Shown: positions 45,926 through 56,552, numbered from the stretch's first letter. The stretch: DNA of 64,000 nucleotides from Podocnemis expansa (GCA_007922195.1 ML681963.1:136578173-136642172), one strand, 5' to 3'. The notes: generated by a model from the letters alone, not told the origin. Program-made: numbers and translations.

Positions 45926-46990
45926 ATGGTGAAGAGGAGCCGCACTGCTGCCAGCGCCCCTTCTGTCTCTTCTACCTGTGCCTGTAGCCAGACAGACATC
46001 CTGACCACAGATCTCTCTACCCAGACCCTGGTGTGGACTTGCAGGGAATGCAGCCTGCAGTTCCCTGTCACTGACGATCTGGCTGGGGAGATGAATTGAT
46101 GTGACAGGTGCCTGCTGGTGGAATCTCTCAGGAGGCAGGTGGGAGAGTTACAGGAGGAGGTGTCTCAGCTCAGGAGTATCCACACCCTGGAGAAGTTCCT
46201 CGACAGCATCCACGAGGAGAAGTGCAAGAAGGAGGGCACTATCCAGGTGCCAGGGACTACTGCCACAACACTGGAGCTGGATGGGGAGCCTGTGGCAGGG
46301 GGAGGACACTGGCAGCTGGTTACCTCTGGCGGTAGGCAGTGCTCCACCCCTGCCCACAACCCACCCTCTGCTGTGGTGAAGAATCGTTATGCGGTGCTAG
46401 AGACGGTGAAGGAGATGGAAGAGGAGAGGCCATGCACCCCCGAGGCTGGGAGGATCACAGCCACCACAGCTAGGAGGAAACGTAGAGTTGTGGTGGTTGG
46501 GGACTCACTTCTGAGGGGGACGGAGGCACCCACCTGTTGCCCTGACAAGGTCTCTCGAGAGGTATGCTGCCTGCCAGGTGCCCGCATCCGAGACATTACG
46601 GAGGGATTGTCGAGAATCATCCGCCCCTCTGACTACTACCCCATGCTTCTCATCCATGTAGGAACCAATAATACTGCAAGAGGTGATCCTCGGCAGATCA
46701 AAGGTGACTTCAGGGCCCTGGGAGCACAGGTGAAGGAGTTTGGAGCACAGGTGGTATTCTCCTCGATTCTTCCGGTCAAGGGTAGAGGCCTGAGCAGAGA
46801 CAGATGCATCCTGGAGATGAACGCTTGGCTGCGAAGATGGTGTCGTCAGGAGGGCTTTGGCTTCCTTGACCATGGGTTGCTGTTTCAGGAAGAAGGACTG
46901 CTAGGCAGAGATGGACTCCATCTTTCAAGGAAGGGGAAGAGCGTATTTGGACGCAGACTGGCTGACCTAGTGAGGAGGGCTTTAAACTAG
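45926..46990 (+). pseudogene. CR1 ORF1 (zinc-finger plus esterase), one stop
   Basis: The ATG at 45,926 is in a good context (ccacgATGG). The N-terminal part has cysteine pairs CRECS (about residue 45) and CDRC after the stop, a putative zinc-binding module, followed by a predicted coiled coil ('ESLRRQVGELQEEVSQL', about residues 65-81). The C-terminal half is an SGNH/GDSL-type esterase: VVVGDSLLRG supplies the serine, HVGTNN the asparagine, and GRDGLHLS the aspartate and histidine. A single in-frame TGA at 46,097-46,099 (codon 58) interrupts the frame; the remainder to the TAG at 46,990 is open. CR1 ORF1 binds RNA and is thought to act in retrotransposition. ORF2 follows after 124 nt. Confidence 0.9.
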
Positions 46991-47114
46991 GTCTGAAGGG
47001 GGAAGGAGACCAAAGCCCACAGGTAAGTGACTATGTGGGAGACCAGGGGGATGGGATGGAACTTGGGGGTGCCGGGACTGTAACTCCAGGGATAGAAGAG
47101 AGGATGGTTGGAAC

Positions 47115-50032
47115 ATGCGGGGGGAATCAAATAACCTTCTTAGATGCTCTAATGAAGCCCTAATGCCTGAGGCAGGTGGGGGAGGTCAACACCAAAAGAA
47201 AATCCAGGGAGGTAGATACAATAGAATTGAAAATCAAAATGGGAAAGTAGGGCAATCAGCTGGGTATCTTAGGTGCCTATACACAAATACAAGGAGCCTG
47301 GGAAACAAGCAGGAGGAATTGGTAGTACTGGCGCAGACAAAGAACTATGACATGATTGGGATAACAGAGACGTGGTGGGATAGTTTGCATGACTGGAGCT
47401 CTGCAATAGATGGGTATAAACTGTTCAGGAAGGACAGGCAGGGAAGGAAAGGGGGAGGAGTAGCACTATATGTAAAGCAGCTCTATGACTGCTCAGAGCT
47501 TCATTATGAAAGTGGAAACAAGCCAGTTGAAAGTCTGTGGGTTAAGTTTAGAGGGGAGAGCAACAAGGGGGATGTTGTGGTAGGTGTCTGCTACAGACCA
47601 CCAGATCAGGAGGAGGAGGTAGATGAGGCATTCTATAGACAACTGACAGAAGTTTCTAGAGCACAGGCCCTGGTTCTCATGGGGGACTTCAATTACCCTG
47701 ACATCTGCTGGAAGGCCAATACAGCAGTGCACAGGCAATCCAGGAAGTTTCTGGAGAGTGTTGAGGACAACTTCCTGGTACAAATGCTGGAGCAACCAAC
47801 TAGGGGCCTTGCACCTCTCAACCTGCTGCTCACAAATAGAGAAGAATTTATCAGGGAAGTAGAAGTGAATGGCAGCCTGGGTAGCAGTGACCATGAAATG
47901 ATTGAGTTCAAGTTGATGATTAAAGGAAAGAAGAAAAGAAGCAAAACGCAGACCCTGGACTTCAGAAAAGCAGATTTTGTCCCCCTCAAGGAACTGGTGG
48001 GCAGGATCCCTTGGGAGGCTGATCTGAAGGGGAAAGGTGTCCAAGAGAGTTGGGTGCATTTTAAAGAAACTCTGCTAAGGGCACAGGAAGATACAATTCC
48101 GATAAGGAGAAAGCACAGCAAATGTGGAAGGCGCCCACTGTGGCTTAACAGAGAGCTCTGCACTGAGCTGAAGCATAAAAAGGACGCTTACAGGAAGTGG
48201 AAGCTAGGACAGATGACCAAGGAGGCATATAAAGACATTGCTCAGGACTGCAGGGATAAAATCAGAAAGGCCAAAGGACAAATGGAGTTGCGACTAGCAA
48301 GGGATGTGAAGGATAACAGGAAGGGGTTCTACAAGTATATCAATAACGAGAAGAGGATCAGGGATGGTGTAGGTCCCTTACTGAATGGGGAAGGCATCCT
48401 CGTGACAGAGGATGAGGAAAAAGCTGAAGTGCTCAATGCTTTTTTTACTTCAGTTTTCACAAGCAGGCTCAGCTCCCAGCCCACTACACTAGGTACGGTA
48501 GACTGGGGAGAAGAAGAGAGGCCCTTGGTGACAGAAAGTCAGGTTAGGGACTGCTTAAAGAAACTAGATGTGCACAAGTCCATGGGGCCGGATGAACTAC
48601 ATCCGAGGGTGCTGAGGGAGCTGGCTGATGAGATAGCAGTACCGTTGGCCATTATCTCTGAAAACTCGTGGCGAACAGGGGAGGTGCCAGAGGACTGGAA
48701 AAAAAGCAAATATAGTACCTATCTTCAAGAAAGGGAAAAAGGAGGATTCAGGGAATTACAGACCTGTCAGCCTCACCTCAATCCCTGGAAAAATCATGGA
48801 GCAGCTTCTCAAAGAATCCATCCTGAAACACTTGGAGGAAAATAGAGTAATCAGGAACAGTCAGCATGGATTCACCAAGGGTAAATCATGCCTGACCAAC
48901 CTCATCGCCTTCTATGATGAGATGACTGGATTTGTGGATGCGGGAAGAGCCGTTGATGTGATATACCTTGACTTTAGCAAGGCTTTTGATATGGTTTCCC
49001 ACAGCATTCTCATTGGCAAATTAAGGAAGTATGGGTTAGATGCGTGGACTGTAAGGTGGATAGAAAACCGGCTAGATCAACGGTTTCAGCGTGTAGGAAT
49101 CAATGGCTCCATGTCAAGTTGGCAAGCAGTAACAAGTGGTGTGCCCCAGGGGTCGGTCCTGGGGCCAGTTCTGTTCAATGTTTTCATTAATGATCTGGAT
49201 GATGGGATAGATTGCACACTTAGTAAGTTTGCAGATGATACCAAACTGGGGGGGAATGGTAGACACCCTAGAGGGCAGGGACAGGATTCAGGGAGACCTA
49301 GACAAATTGGAGCAGTGGGCCAAGAGGAATCTCATGAGGTTCAACAAGGACAAGTGTAAAATCTTGCACTTGGGACGAAAAAACCCCATGTACTGCTATG
49401 GGCTGGGGAGTGATCCGCTAAATAGCAGCACTGGAGAAAAGGACCTGGGAGTCATGGTGGATGGGAAGCTGGATATGAGTCAGCAGTGTGCGCTTGCTGC
49501 CAGAAAGGCCAATGGCATACTGGGCTGCATCAGAAGAAGTGTCGCCAGCAGATCAAGGGATGTGATCATTCCCCTCTATTCTTCACTAGTGAGGCCACAT
49601 CTGGAATACTGTGTCCAGTTTTGGGCTCCCCACTACAAAAAGGACATGGACAAATTAGAGAGAGTCCAGAGGAGGGCAACAAAAATGATCAAAGGGCTGG
49701 AGCACAAGCTCTATGAAGAAAGACTGAAGGAACTAGGCTTATTTAGCCTGCAGAAGAGAAGATTGAGGGGGGATTTGATAGCAACCTTCAACTACTTGAA
49801 GGGTTGCTCCAAGGAGGATGGAGCTGGACTGTTCTTGGTAGTAACAGAGGGCAGAATGAGAAGCAATGGTTTCAAGTTACAGCTGGGGCGGTCCAGGCTG
49901 GATATTAGGAGAAACTTCCTTACTAGGCAAGTGGTGAAGCATTGGAATAAGCTGCCTAGGGAGGTGGTGGAATCTCCATCTCTGGAGGCGTTCAAGGCCC
50001 AGCTGGACAAAACCCTGACTGGGATGATCTAA
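47115..50032 (+). pseudogene. CR1 ORF2 (AP endonuclease-reverse transcriptase), two frameshifts
   Basis: The endonuclease domain (residues about 50-300) shows NTRSLGNK, ITETWWD, GGGVALYV, YRPPDQ, MGDFNYPDICW and the catalytic SSDHEMIEF. The RT domain follows: '[13 protein letters not shown]' (motif A, about 48,960), '[20 protein letters not shown]' (motif B, about 49,140) and FADDTKL (motif C catalytic DD, about 49,232). The C-terminal CR1 domain ('[20 protein letters not shown]') runs to the TAA at 50,032. Frame shifts occur at an A7 run (48,699-48,705) and a G7 run (49,248-49,254), each one base longer than the frame requires. ORF2 nicks target DNA and copies CR1 RNA in the nucleus. Nearly intact, so a young copy or one with sequencing errors in homopolymers. 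Confidence 0.95.
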
Positions 50033-50111
50033 TGGGAGTGGTCCTGCTTTTTTTGGCAGGGGGTTGGACTAGATGACCTCGTGGGGTCCCTTCCAACCCT
50101 ATGATTCTATG

Positions 50112-50310
50112 AACTGAGGAGGGGACTGGAAGGTGGCCGTACGTATAGCCACGGGTGGCGCGAGGGGTGGTGGCTGCCTCCCCTCTTATGACAGGTTAGG
50201 ACAAGTTTTTTCCAACCAATCCAGTGCTCCAGCACAGACACACCTATTGCTGAATAGATCCAAGCAGCCCATCTCGAAGGACAACGGTTACTGGTGAGTA
50301 AACCACCATT
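50112..50310 (-). repeat. Right inverted terminal repeat, DIRS A
   Basis: Inverted copy of 39,069-39,230 with an additional outer segment ('aaggacaacggttactggtg' to 'ccaccATT') that matches the internal complementary region. The nested CR1 lies exactly at its inner edge. Confidence 0.75.
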
Positions 50311-51060
50311 CCAGGATCTGGCAATTCTCTGTCAAGCCTCATGGTTTTAACCTGTACTTTCACCTCCAAAATATTGCATAGATATATCATTCAGTTGTCA
50401 CAAAGATTCAGCAACATCAGAAGGTATTTTATGGAACAAAGCAGCTGATAAGAATCAGCATTAGCTCCAGTCATAGCTCTTTAGGATACAACAGACCTTA
50501 TCAAGCAGATCAATGCAAAGTAATGTGCAATTGTTTTTCATTTTTATTACAAATCACTTTACACTTGCCAATAGACAAATCGCATTATATCTCAATGAAT
50601 CACAGACAAGACAGCATACATAGACGTCTGTCTGTGATGAATGTTGTCATGTAGCGTTCAATATCACCTGAAGCCCTCCATCTTTTGTATAATGTGTGAG
50701 TAAGGGAGAGTATAATATTGCCAGAAATAATTTTTAGGTTAACAGAAGGTGTTCTGTGGTTGCCAGAGTTCTATTTGCTGTATTAATACTCCTCCAAAAC
50801 TGACTTTATATTGGTCCAAGTTCCACTCCATTCATTTTTACTTACTCATGCTAGAATTTTTCCCCACTTTGATATGCATAAGTGTTTATTAAAGTATATG
50901 TAACAAATGCACAAAGTACAAGAGATTACTACTGACCATATATTTCTACTAAAGGATTCTTTTATCACCTCACCCTACCACCTATCACCATCTCATTTAT
51001 CTCGTCTCTACATTCCATAGTAACAATACGGCCCTGATGACTGAAAAAAATGCTAAAGGA
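50311..51060. other. Spacer between the two DIRS elements
   Basis: 750 bp of AT-rich sequence with no gene or repeat recognised. It separates the right end of element A from the right end of element B. Confidence 0.4.
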
Positions 51061-51262
51061 AATGGTGGATTACTTACCAGTAACTGTCCTTCTTCAAGAT
51101 GGGCTGCTCAGATGTATTCAGTAATAGGTGTATCTGTGCTGCAGCGCACGATTGGTCAGAGACCTTTTTGCCCTAGCCTGTCAGAAGAGGGTTGGCGGCC
51201 ACCGCCCCCTTGCCACCCTGTGGTGATATATGTGGGCGCTGCCCGGGCCCTCCTCAGTCCCT
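51061..51262 (+). repeat. Right inverted terminal repeat, DIRS B
   Basis: Includes 'ttacttaccagtaactgtcc', 'cagtaataggtgtatctgtg' and 'ctagcctgtcagaagagggt', matching in inverted orientation the repeat at 56,057-56,217. Confidence 0.75.
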
Positions 51263-51299
51263 AAAAATAGTCAGCTCTGAGTTGTGGGGACGGTTGTGA

Positions 51300-51396
51300 A
51301 TGAATCCGAGCAACCCATCTTGAAGGACGACAATTACTGGTAAGTAACCCACTGTTCTTCTTTAAGTGCTGCTTGGCTACATTCAGTAATAGGTGA
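51300..51396. repeat. Internal complementary region, DIRS B
   Basis: 'caacccatcttgaaggacga' to 'ctggtaagtaacccactg' is complementary to the outer right end, and 'ttcttctttaagtgctgctt' is complementary to the left end. The joint GTT is at 51,354-51,356. Confidence 0.75.
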
Positions 51397-54294
51397 CTGC
51401 TAGCCATGCTGATGGATGGTGGACGGAGTTGGTTCTTTCCCATCTTCAGGGCTGCCACCCCCCACAAGGGCCTGTGACCCAGGCAAGGAAGTCCATAAGA
51501 AGTAGCTAAAGTAAAAGGGAGACCATGAGGTAGAACAGCCTGGCCTAAGAGGGGAAAATTAAAAAGGCCTATGTCTCTCGAGTGTTCTCTGATCTGCAGA
51601 CGACAGGAGCAGTGGCAGCCTAAAATCACCTTATCGTACAAAATAAGAACAAAAACACAGTTATCGAACCATGATCAGTAAGGCACCTTCAACCATGGAT
51701 GTGAGCAGTTGGTGTATGCATCCGTCAAGGCGTGTGGGCTGGATATGTTCTCTGGCCTTAGGCCTATAACTCCCCTAGCTAGTGATGGGGAAATAATGTG
51801 ACCCCTGAGAGGACTCCATCTACTAGTGGTGAATACATGAGAGCAACAAATGAAAGAGGAGAGGAAAAAAGAGGGTAGGACCCCTTACTGGTCTGCCTAA
51901 AAAGGCAAGATACAGGGAGGCGTAAGACGATAGCTGACCACCTAGTGAGGTGTGATACCTCAACGGTTGACCTGGGTCAGCACATGGAGCCGAGGGTGTC
52001 CTTTCGGAGGCCCGTATATAGGCGTAGCTCTCCACGAGTGAAGCAGCAAGGGAACTCAAGCCACAAAATCAAACGCGCCATAGTGTAAGAGGTTGAATCT
52101 CCACCCTAGGGTGAGACCAGAAAGACGACCTTTAAGGTCTCGGTACAAGGGGGAAAAGGGAAAGAGAAGGATAGCTCCATCAGAGAGAGACGGGGTAAGG
52201 GTATGTCACCGCGGTAGGGCGCACCCACCCACCCCTTGTTTGTTTGTTACGAGTTTTACCAGGGGCACAGCCACTAGGAAAGGGAGTAGGAAAGGCAAGC
52301 ACTGGGGAAAGGCATAACCCCTTGACCCACACAGAATACATCAGCCCACACAGCATGTGTCAAAAGGTGGGCTGGGAATGAGAGTAAGTCTCTGGCCCTG
52401 GGGAAAGAGACTCTAGAAGGGTGGTAGAGGCTAGTGGGAAACAGGTTACTCCCTCCATTAAGTACCTGGGGCAAGAAAGAAAGTAGCAGGAGGTGACCAC
52501 GGCACTTCAAGTACATTAAGGCAGAGGGGAGGAGGGCCATTATCTGTTGACCCAACCCCCCCCAAAGGATGAACAAACCCAGGGAAAGAAGGGAGAAAGG
52601 AAACCCCAAGAATTGCCGTTAATCAACCACTTACAAAGTGCCCCTTGTGGAAACAGGGGGTGAAGAGGGTGGCACCAGCGTAAGATCAAGGGGCCCCCTG
52701 GACCATGAGATGGGTTCAGAGTGAGTTGGGAAAGGGTCAAATCCGTAATTAGACAGGGATTCATCCCTACATCAGGAAGAGTTGGTCACCTAAGGAACTA
52801 CCCAGGTGCAATTATGGGGAAGCGAGCAGACTCCCAAGAGCCACTGAGTCCGTTCTGTCAGTGGACAGAACACAGCTAATTCATAGGTGCATTCCTGTAC
52901 CTATAGATGGGCCCTTTTGAAGGCCCTTGGGTCACTTCCTTCAATTCCCCAAATGTCCTTCTGGGGATGAGGGGAACAGAGCCAGTGATCGTGTCAGCTC
53001 TGGACTATCCCAGTCCGCTCTAGTAATACATAGACTGTACCTTACCCAGTGGTTTGGGATTGTGTAGTTGGTGAAGCAAAGGATGTTTCATTCCAACAAG
53101 AGATTGGGATGTTCTCCTCTAAGTGAAAAGGGGAAAAAAAAACAAGCAAGCAGTTCTACGGCGGTGAGAGGTCCTCAAGGTGTATTAGCACCAGGGGCTA
53201 GGGACAACCTGACAAGGGAGGGAGAGAGTTATAACTGCATCAGAGGGTTGTCAACCTGTGAGGCCCCTACTCAGAGGATGAGAGCATGTACACCCCAGGG
53301 GATTACCCATTAGGATGAACCTAGGCTACCAGCTTGTCAAACCCTCGATTCAAATCTCAAGGCCAGGCGTAGCCAAGCTGAAACAGGTCCTTGTGAACCC
53401 AAGGTGTACAACCCAAGCTGGCCCAAAAAGGGAAGGGGAAAAGGAGGGCACAAGACCCGCCCCAGCAACAGAACAATTAGTAGGGATTGTTTTGTTTCCC
53501 GTATTTCTTATTGTTATTAATTTGGACAGGTGGAAATCAGCCAGCACGAACAATGTCAGTTGGATTCGTGAACTACATGGCAGGAAGTAACACCTCCGGG
53601 AGGGAGAGAAAGGGAAACTTCGAGGAAGTAGCACGAAGGGAATTGTCCTGAACTTCACATAACCATAAGGAGGGAAAGTGCCCTCCAAGAGGGAGTTTTA
53701 GAAACCCATTGGGAGATGGATCCCAGCTGGTCATTCAGGGCGTGTGGAGGTGCAGGGAATTCAGGCCTACAGCCCTCCGGACATGACCCCTCATGTGGTG
53801 TAGTGATGGCGCGTGTTCTCATGGGGCAAGAGAGAAAAAGGTGAGGGAAGGGTTCCTCCAGCCCTGACCCCAGAGAACCTTGAGGCAGAGAGCAGCTCCC
53901 TCCAAGTACTAGGAAGGCTACCCGGGTATTAGCTTTATGTATCCTCAAAAGGTAGAGCAAGAGGTGGCACCAACTGTGGGAAAGTGGGATGGGGGGCATC
54001 CCTCACCAGTAGGAATCCTTAGGGATCCCAGTAGAACCACCCAGTGATTCTTGAGGGAGGAAGGTAGTACCCTGCACTGGGGTCTTATTCCCCCACACAA
54101 GGCAGGCATTCTCTCCTGGTACTCTCAGTGGGCCAGGTAATGTTGTCCCAAGATGGGGAATAGTTGGTAACCCCAGCATGATGTTAAGGCCGAAGGCCCA
54201 TCAACTACTGGGAGACAGGTTTAAGATTTCAAGTTTCCATACAGTTGGTGGACTAGTTCAGGAAAGGAGTAAGAAAAAGGGTGCTGGGTGCCCC
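51397..54294. other. DIRS B internal region, decayed
   Basis: About 2.9 kb between the internal complementary region and the gag stop. The minus strand has only short frames (112-126 codons at most). No reverse transcriptase, RNase H or recombinase motif was recognised. The part adjoining the complementary region (51,400-51,450, with 'ccatccatcagcatggctag' on the minus strand) is shared with DIRS A at 45,349-45,368. Confidence 0.5.
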
Positions 54295-55860
54295 TTATGT
54301 ACTATGGGGTCGGGCAGGAGGCCATGAAGGCAGCAGGCCCAAGTATTTTACATCCCCCTGGAGGTTCTGGGCACACCGAAGCATGGCATCCACCTTGGCC
54401 ACAAAGAGAGACTTGCTTTCAAAAGGTAGGTCGAGTATGACCTGCTGAGAGAAGGGAGGCACCCTTGCCTCTCTGAGGCGGACCACCCACCAAAGGGCTA
54501 TGGCTGAGGCCATGCTGTCGGGGGCTGTATCTACAGCGTCCCAAGCCAAGAGCAGCTGGTCCCGGGACGCTACTTTGCCTCCTCAAGGAAGGCATTATAA
54601 TCCTCCCTATTCCCTTGTGGGAGTAGGTGTCTGAATTTATTCATGGACTCCCACACATCCATTATATATCTAGCTACCAGGGCCTCGTTCTTGGCTACCC
54701 ATACTTGGAAGGCAGAGGAAGAAGAAGCCTTCTGCCTGAGGAGAACTAACTCCCTCACATCCCTTGCTGCCAGGAGGGGGCCACAGGAAACCTGCTCTGG
54801 GCCTAGTGCTGCTTCCACCACCCCTTGAGATGGTGCCACATGGTGGCTAAAGAAAGGAAACTCCATCACTGGGACCTGGTATTTAAGGCCCGCCATGCCT
54901 GATGCTGGGGCGACGGACCCAGGCGTTTGCCAGCATGACGTGGCAAGGTCCCGCACACTAGGGTGAAAGGAGATTATTATAGGCTCAGCAGAGGTGAACA
55001 CCTGCCCAAATAAGATGGCAGTAGACCCTTTAGGGGACTGGACCTCCAAACCCACAAGCGGAAACATGGCAAAGGAGGTTGAAGTGCACCATTAGATCCC
55101 CAGTGTAGGAACGGGGCATGGGGTTTAGGGCTCTGTCCAGTGCTGGTGGAACTGGTGCCAAGCTGGGCGAAGCGGTACCACGGGGAGCCACTGGAGTTTC
55201 TTGGGGGGGGGGGTCATTCGTGAGACTGGTACCTATAAAGGGATGGTGCCAAAGGCCGTGGGCAGGGCCATTTACTTCTGCTGGAGACATCCTCCTCTGG
55301 GCTTGGAGATTGGTGCTGGCGAAGGCAAAGTCATACGGCGTCGGGGAGAGGACTCAGCTGTACTGGGGCCCTGCATGGCTGGATTTGGTGTGGCGAACTC
55401 GGCACCGAGATCAGTGATGGTGTCCGGTGACACTTTCAGGGCAACAAGGCTCCCGAAGCAAGGGCTGGTTTACCCCTTTTTGGAGGAGGCCATACTGGGG
55501 TGGGAGGCACTGGCAGGAGGAGGAGTGTCTTCGCTGCCTCAAAAGCCCTCCGGAGTGGTGGGAACTGGGGACTGGCACTGAGCTCTTCTTCCTTCTCTCT
55601 CTGGGAGAGCACTCCAGTGCTGAAACAGCACGCAGTGCCGAGGGAAGCCCCAAAGCTTTGGGGACAGGCTGCCACACTTGCCCTGAGGCCAATGCACAGC
55701 GCCTTTGCTCTCTGCCTTTCATTGTTCGAGGTTTAAAGGACCAACAGATGGAGCAACCAGCGAACAAGTGGGTTTCACCCAGGCAGTGGAGGCACTTCTT
55801 GTGGGGGTCATCCCGCAGGAAGGCCTTGCTGCAGGCCGCATAAGGTTTAAACCCTGGCAT
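54295..55860 (-). pseudogene. DIRS Gag-like gene, decayed
   Basis: The minus-strand ATG at 55,860 opens MPGFKP. A zinc-binding KCLHCLGETH...C box lies near 55,800-55,760, then 'CSICWSFKPRTMKGREQRR'. This frame runs to 55,411 and is then broken. The C-terminal domain continues in pieces at 55,067-54,570 ('YIMDVWESMNKFRHLLP') and 54,549-54,295 ('AWDAVDTAPDSMASAIALWW', 'VILDLPFESKSLF'), each matching the gag of DIRS A. Several frameshifts and stops, so not functional. The pieces help to define the family: the DLPFE-type box is kept in both copies. Confidence 0.7.
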
Positions 55861-56056
55861 TGCAGGCAGCAGGCAGAAGCAATGTTCCTGCTCCGAGGCT
55901 GCACGCTCAATGGAAGAAGCGCTCTTCCGTGGAACGATGCCCACAAAAAGGTGTTCCCAGTCAAGCGGGTGGCTCATACAAGGCAGAATGCAGGCTGCTT
56001 GCGTGTTTGCAACGAGCAGGCTGTTCCGAGAACTGTTGCTGAGGGTGGAAAAAAAT

Positions 56057-56217
56057 GGGACTAAGGAGGAACAGGCGGCAGCCACATATATAGCCAGGGG
56101 GTGGTTGGCACCATCCCTCTTCTGACAGGCTAGGGCGAAAAGGTTTCTGACCAATCATGCGCTATGGCATGGATACACCTATTACTGAATGTATCCGAGC
56201 AGCGCTCGAAGAAGAAT
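56057..56217 (-). repeat. Left inverted terminal repeat, DIRS B
   Basis: Contains 'cttctgacaggctagggcga', 'cctattactgaatgtatccg' and 'agcagcgctcgaagaagAAT' on the plus strand, inverted relative to 51,061-51,262. Confidence 0.75.
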
Positions 56218-56358
56218 GATAGATTCTCCGTCTCTTGATATCTTTTAATTAAGACTGGATGCCCTTCTGGGGATAGAGTATTAGTCAAAAACAAGTCACT
56301 GAGCTCAGTACAGGAGTAACTGGGTGAAACTCCATGGCTTGTGTCATACAAGAGGAGA
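56218..56358. other. Flank of DIRS B with CR1-like tail remnant
   Basis: Diverged words such as 'agactggatgcccttctggg' and 'ctgggtgaaactccatggct' resemble the 3' region of an old CR1 in plus orientation. It is too short to define. Confidence 0.35.
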
Positions 56359-56366
56359 GATCAGAT

Positions 56367-56552
56367 CAGTGGTTTTCAAACTTTTTTCCTCAGGACCCGT
56401 TGAAAAAAATCATTTATGCCCGTGACCCAACAACTGCTTCTTTGAGCAATCCATTGCAGTCTTTCAGTGGCAGCAGCAAGTGTCCCCATGACCCAGTACC
56501 TGACGCTCTGTGACACAGTACTGAGCCCTGACCCATGGTTTGAAACCCACTG
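56367..56552. mobile_element. hAT-type MITE, 186 bp
   Basis: Termini CAGTGGTTTTCAAAC and GTTTGAAACCCACTG are inverted repeats. Flanking octamers GATCAGAT (56,359-56,366) and GATTAGAT (56,553-56,560) match at 7 of 8. This is typical of non-autonomous hAT elements. Confidence 0.85.

Larger units (their letters stand above)
45524..50111 (+). mobile_element. Full-length CR1 LINE nested in DIRS A
   Basis: 4,588 bp running from a 5' UTR at 45,524 through ORF1 and ORF2 to the CR1 3' end 'accctatgattctatg' at 50,111. AACTGA is present on both sides (45,518-45,523 and 50,112-50,117) and rejoins the DIRS right repeat, so it is a plausible 6-bp target duplication; part of it could also be CR1 sequence. 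Most CR1 copies are 5'-truncated, so a complete one is uncommon. The only coding lesions I see are one TGA in ORF1 and two one-base expansions in ORF2. Confidence 0.9.
39069..50310 (+). mobile_element. DIRS-like retrotransposon A, carrying two nested insertions
   Basis: The element begins and ends with ATT (39,069-39,071 and 50,308-50,310). Its termini are inverted repeats: 39,069-39,230 versus 50,112-50,310. An internal complementary region at 45,372-45,473 joins sequences complementary to both extreme ends. Inverted ends plus an internal complementary region is the defining DIRS architecture, in which a circle is made from linear RNA and inserted by a tyrosine recombinase without target duplication. 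It encodes a Gag-like protein. Subtracting a solo LTR (41,404-43,135) and a full CR1 (45,524-50,111) leaves about 4.9 kb, close to DIRS B (5.16 kb). No reverse transcriptase or recombinase was recognised. Confidence 0.75.
51061..56217 (-). mobile_element. DIRS-like retrotransposon B
   Basis: 5,157 bp. Both ends are ATT in element orientation (AAT on the plus strand at 56,215-56,217 and 51,061-51,063). The left inverted repeat is 56,217-56,057, the right one 51,262-51,061, and the internal complementary region 51,396-51,300. Gag is at 55,860-54,295. The right outer end 'ccaccATT' is the same as in element A, while the joint in both internal regions reads 'cactGTT'. No target duplication, as expected for tyrosine-recombinase insertion. 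No reverse transcriptase was identified. Confidence 0.75.

Noticed and set aside
46118..46990. A host GDSL-esterase gene
   Set aside because: It lies between the CR1 5' UTR and ORF2, in frame with a CR1 ORF1 start; it is the LINE's own ORF1.
47493..48163. 188- and 156-codon minus frames
   Set aside because: Antisense shadows of CR1 ORF2, which has the conserved motifs on the plus strand. Similar shadows occur opposite the minus CR1 at 37,090-37,488.
52093..53590. Plus-strand frames rich in Arg, Lys and Gly
   Set aside because: They run opposite to the orientation of DIRS B within its decayed interior and have no motif.
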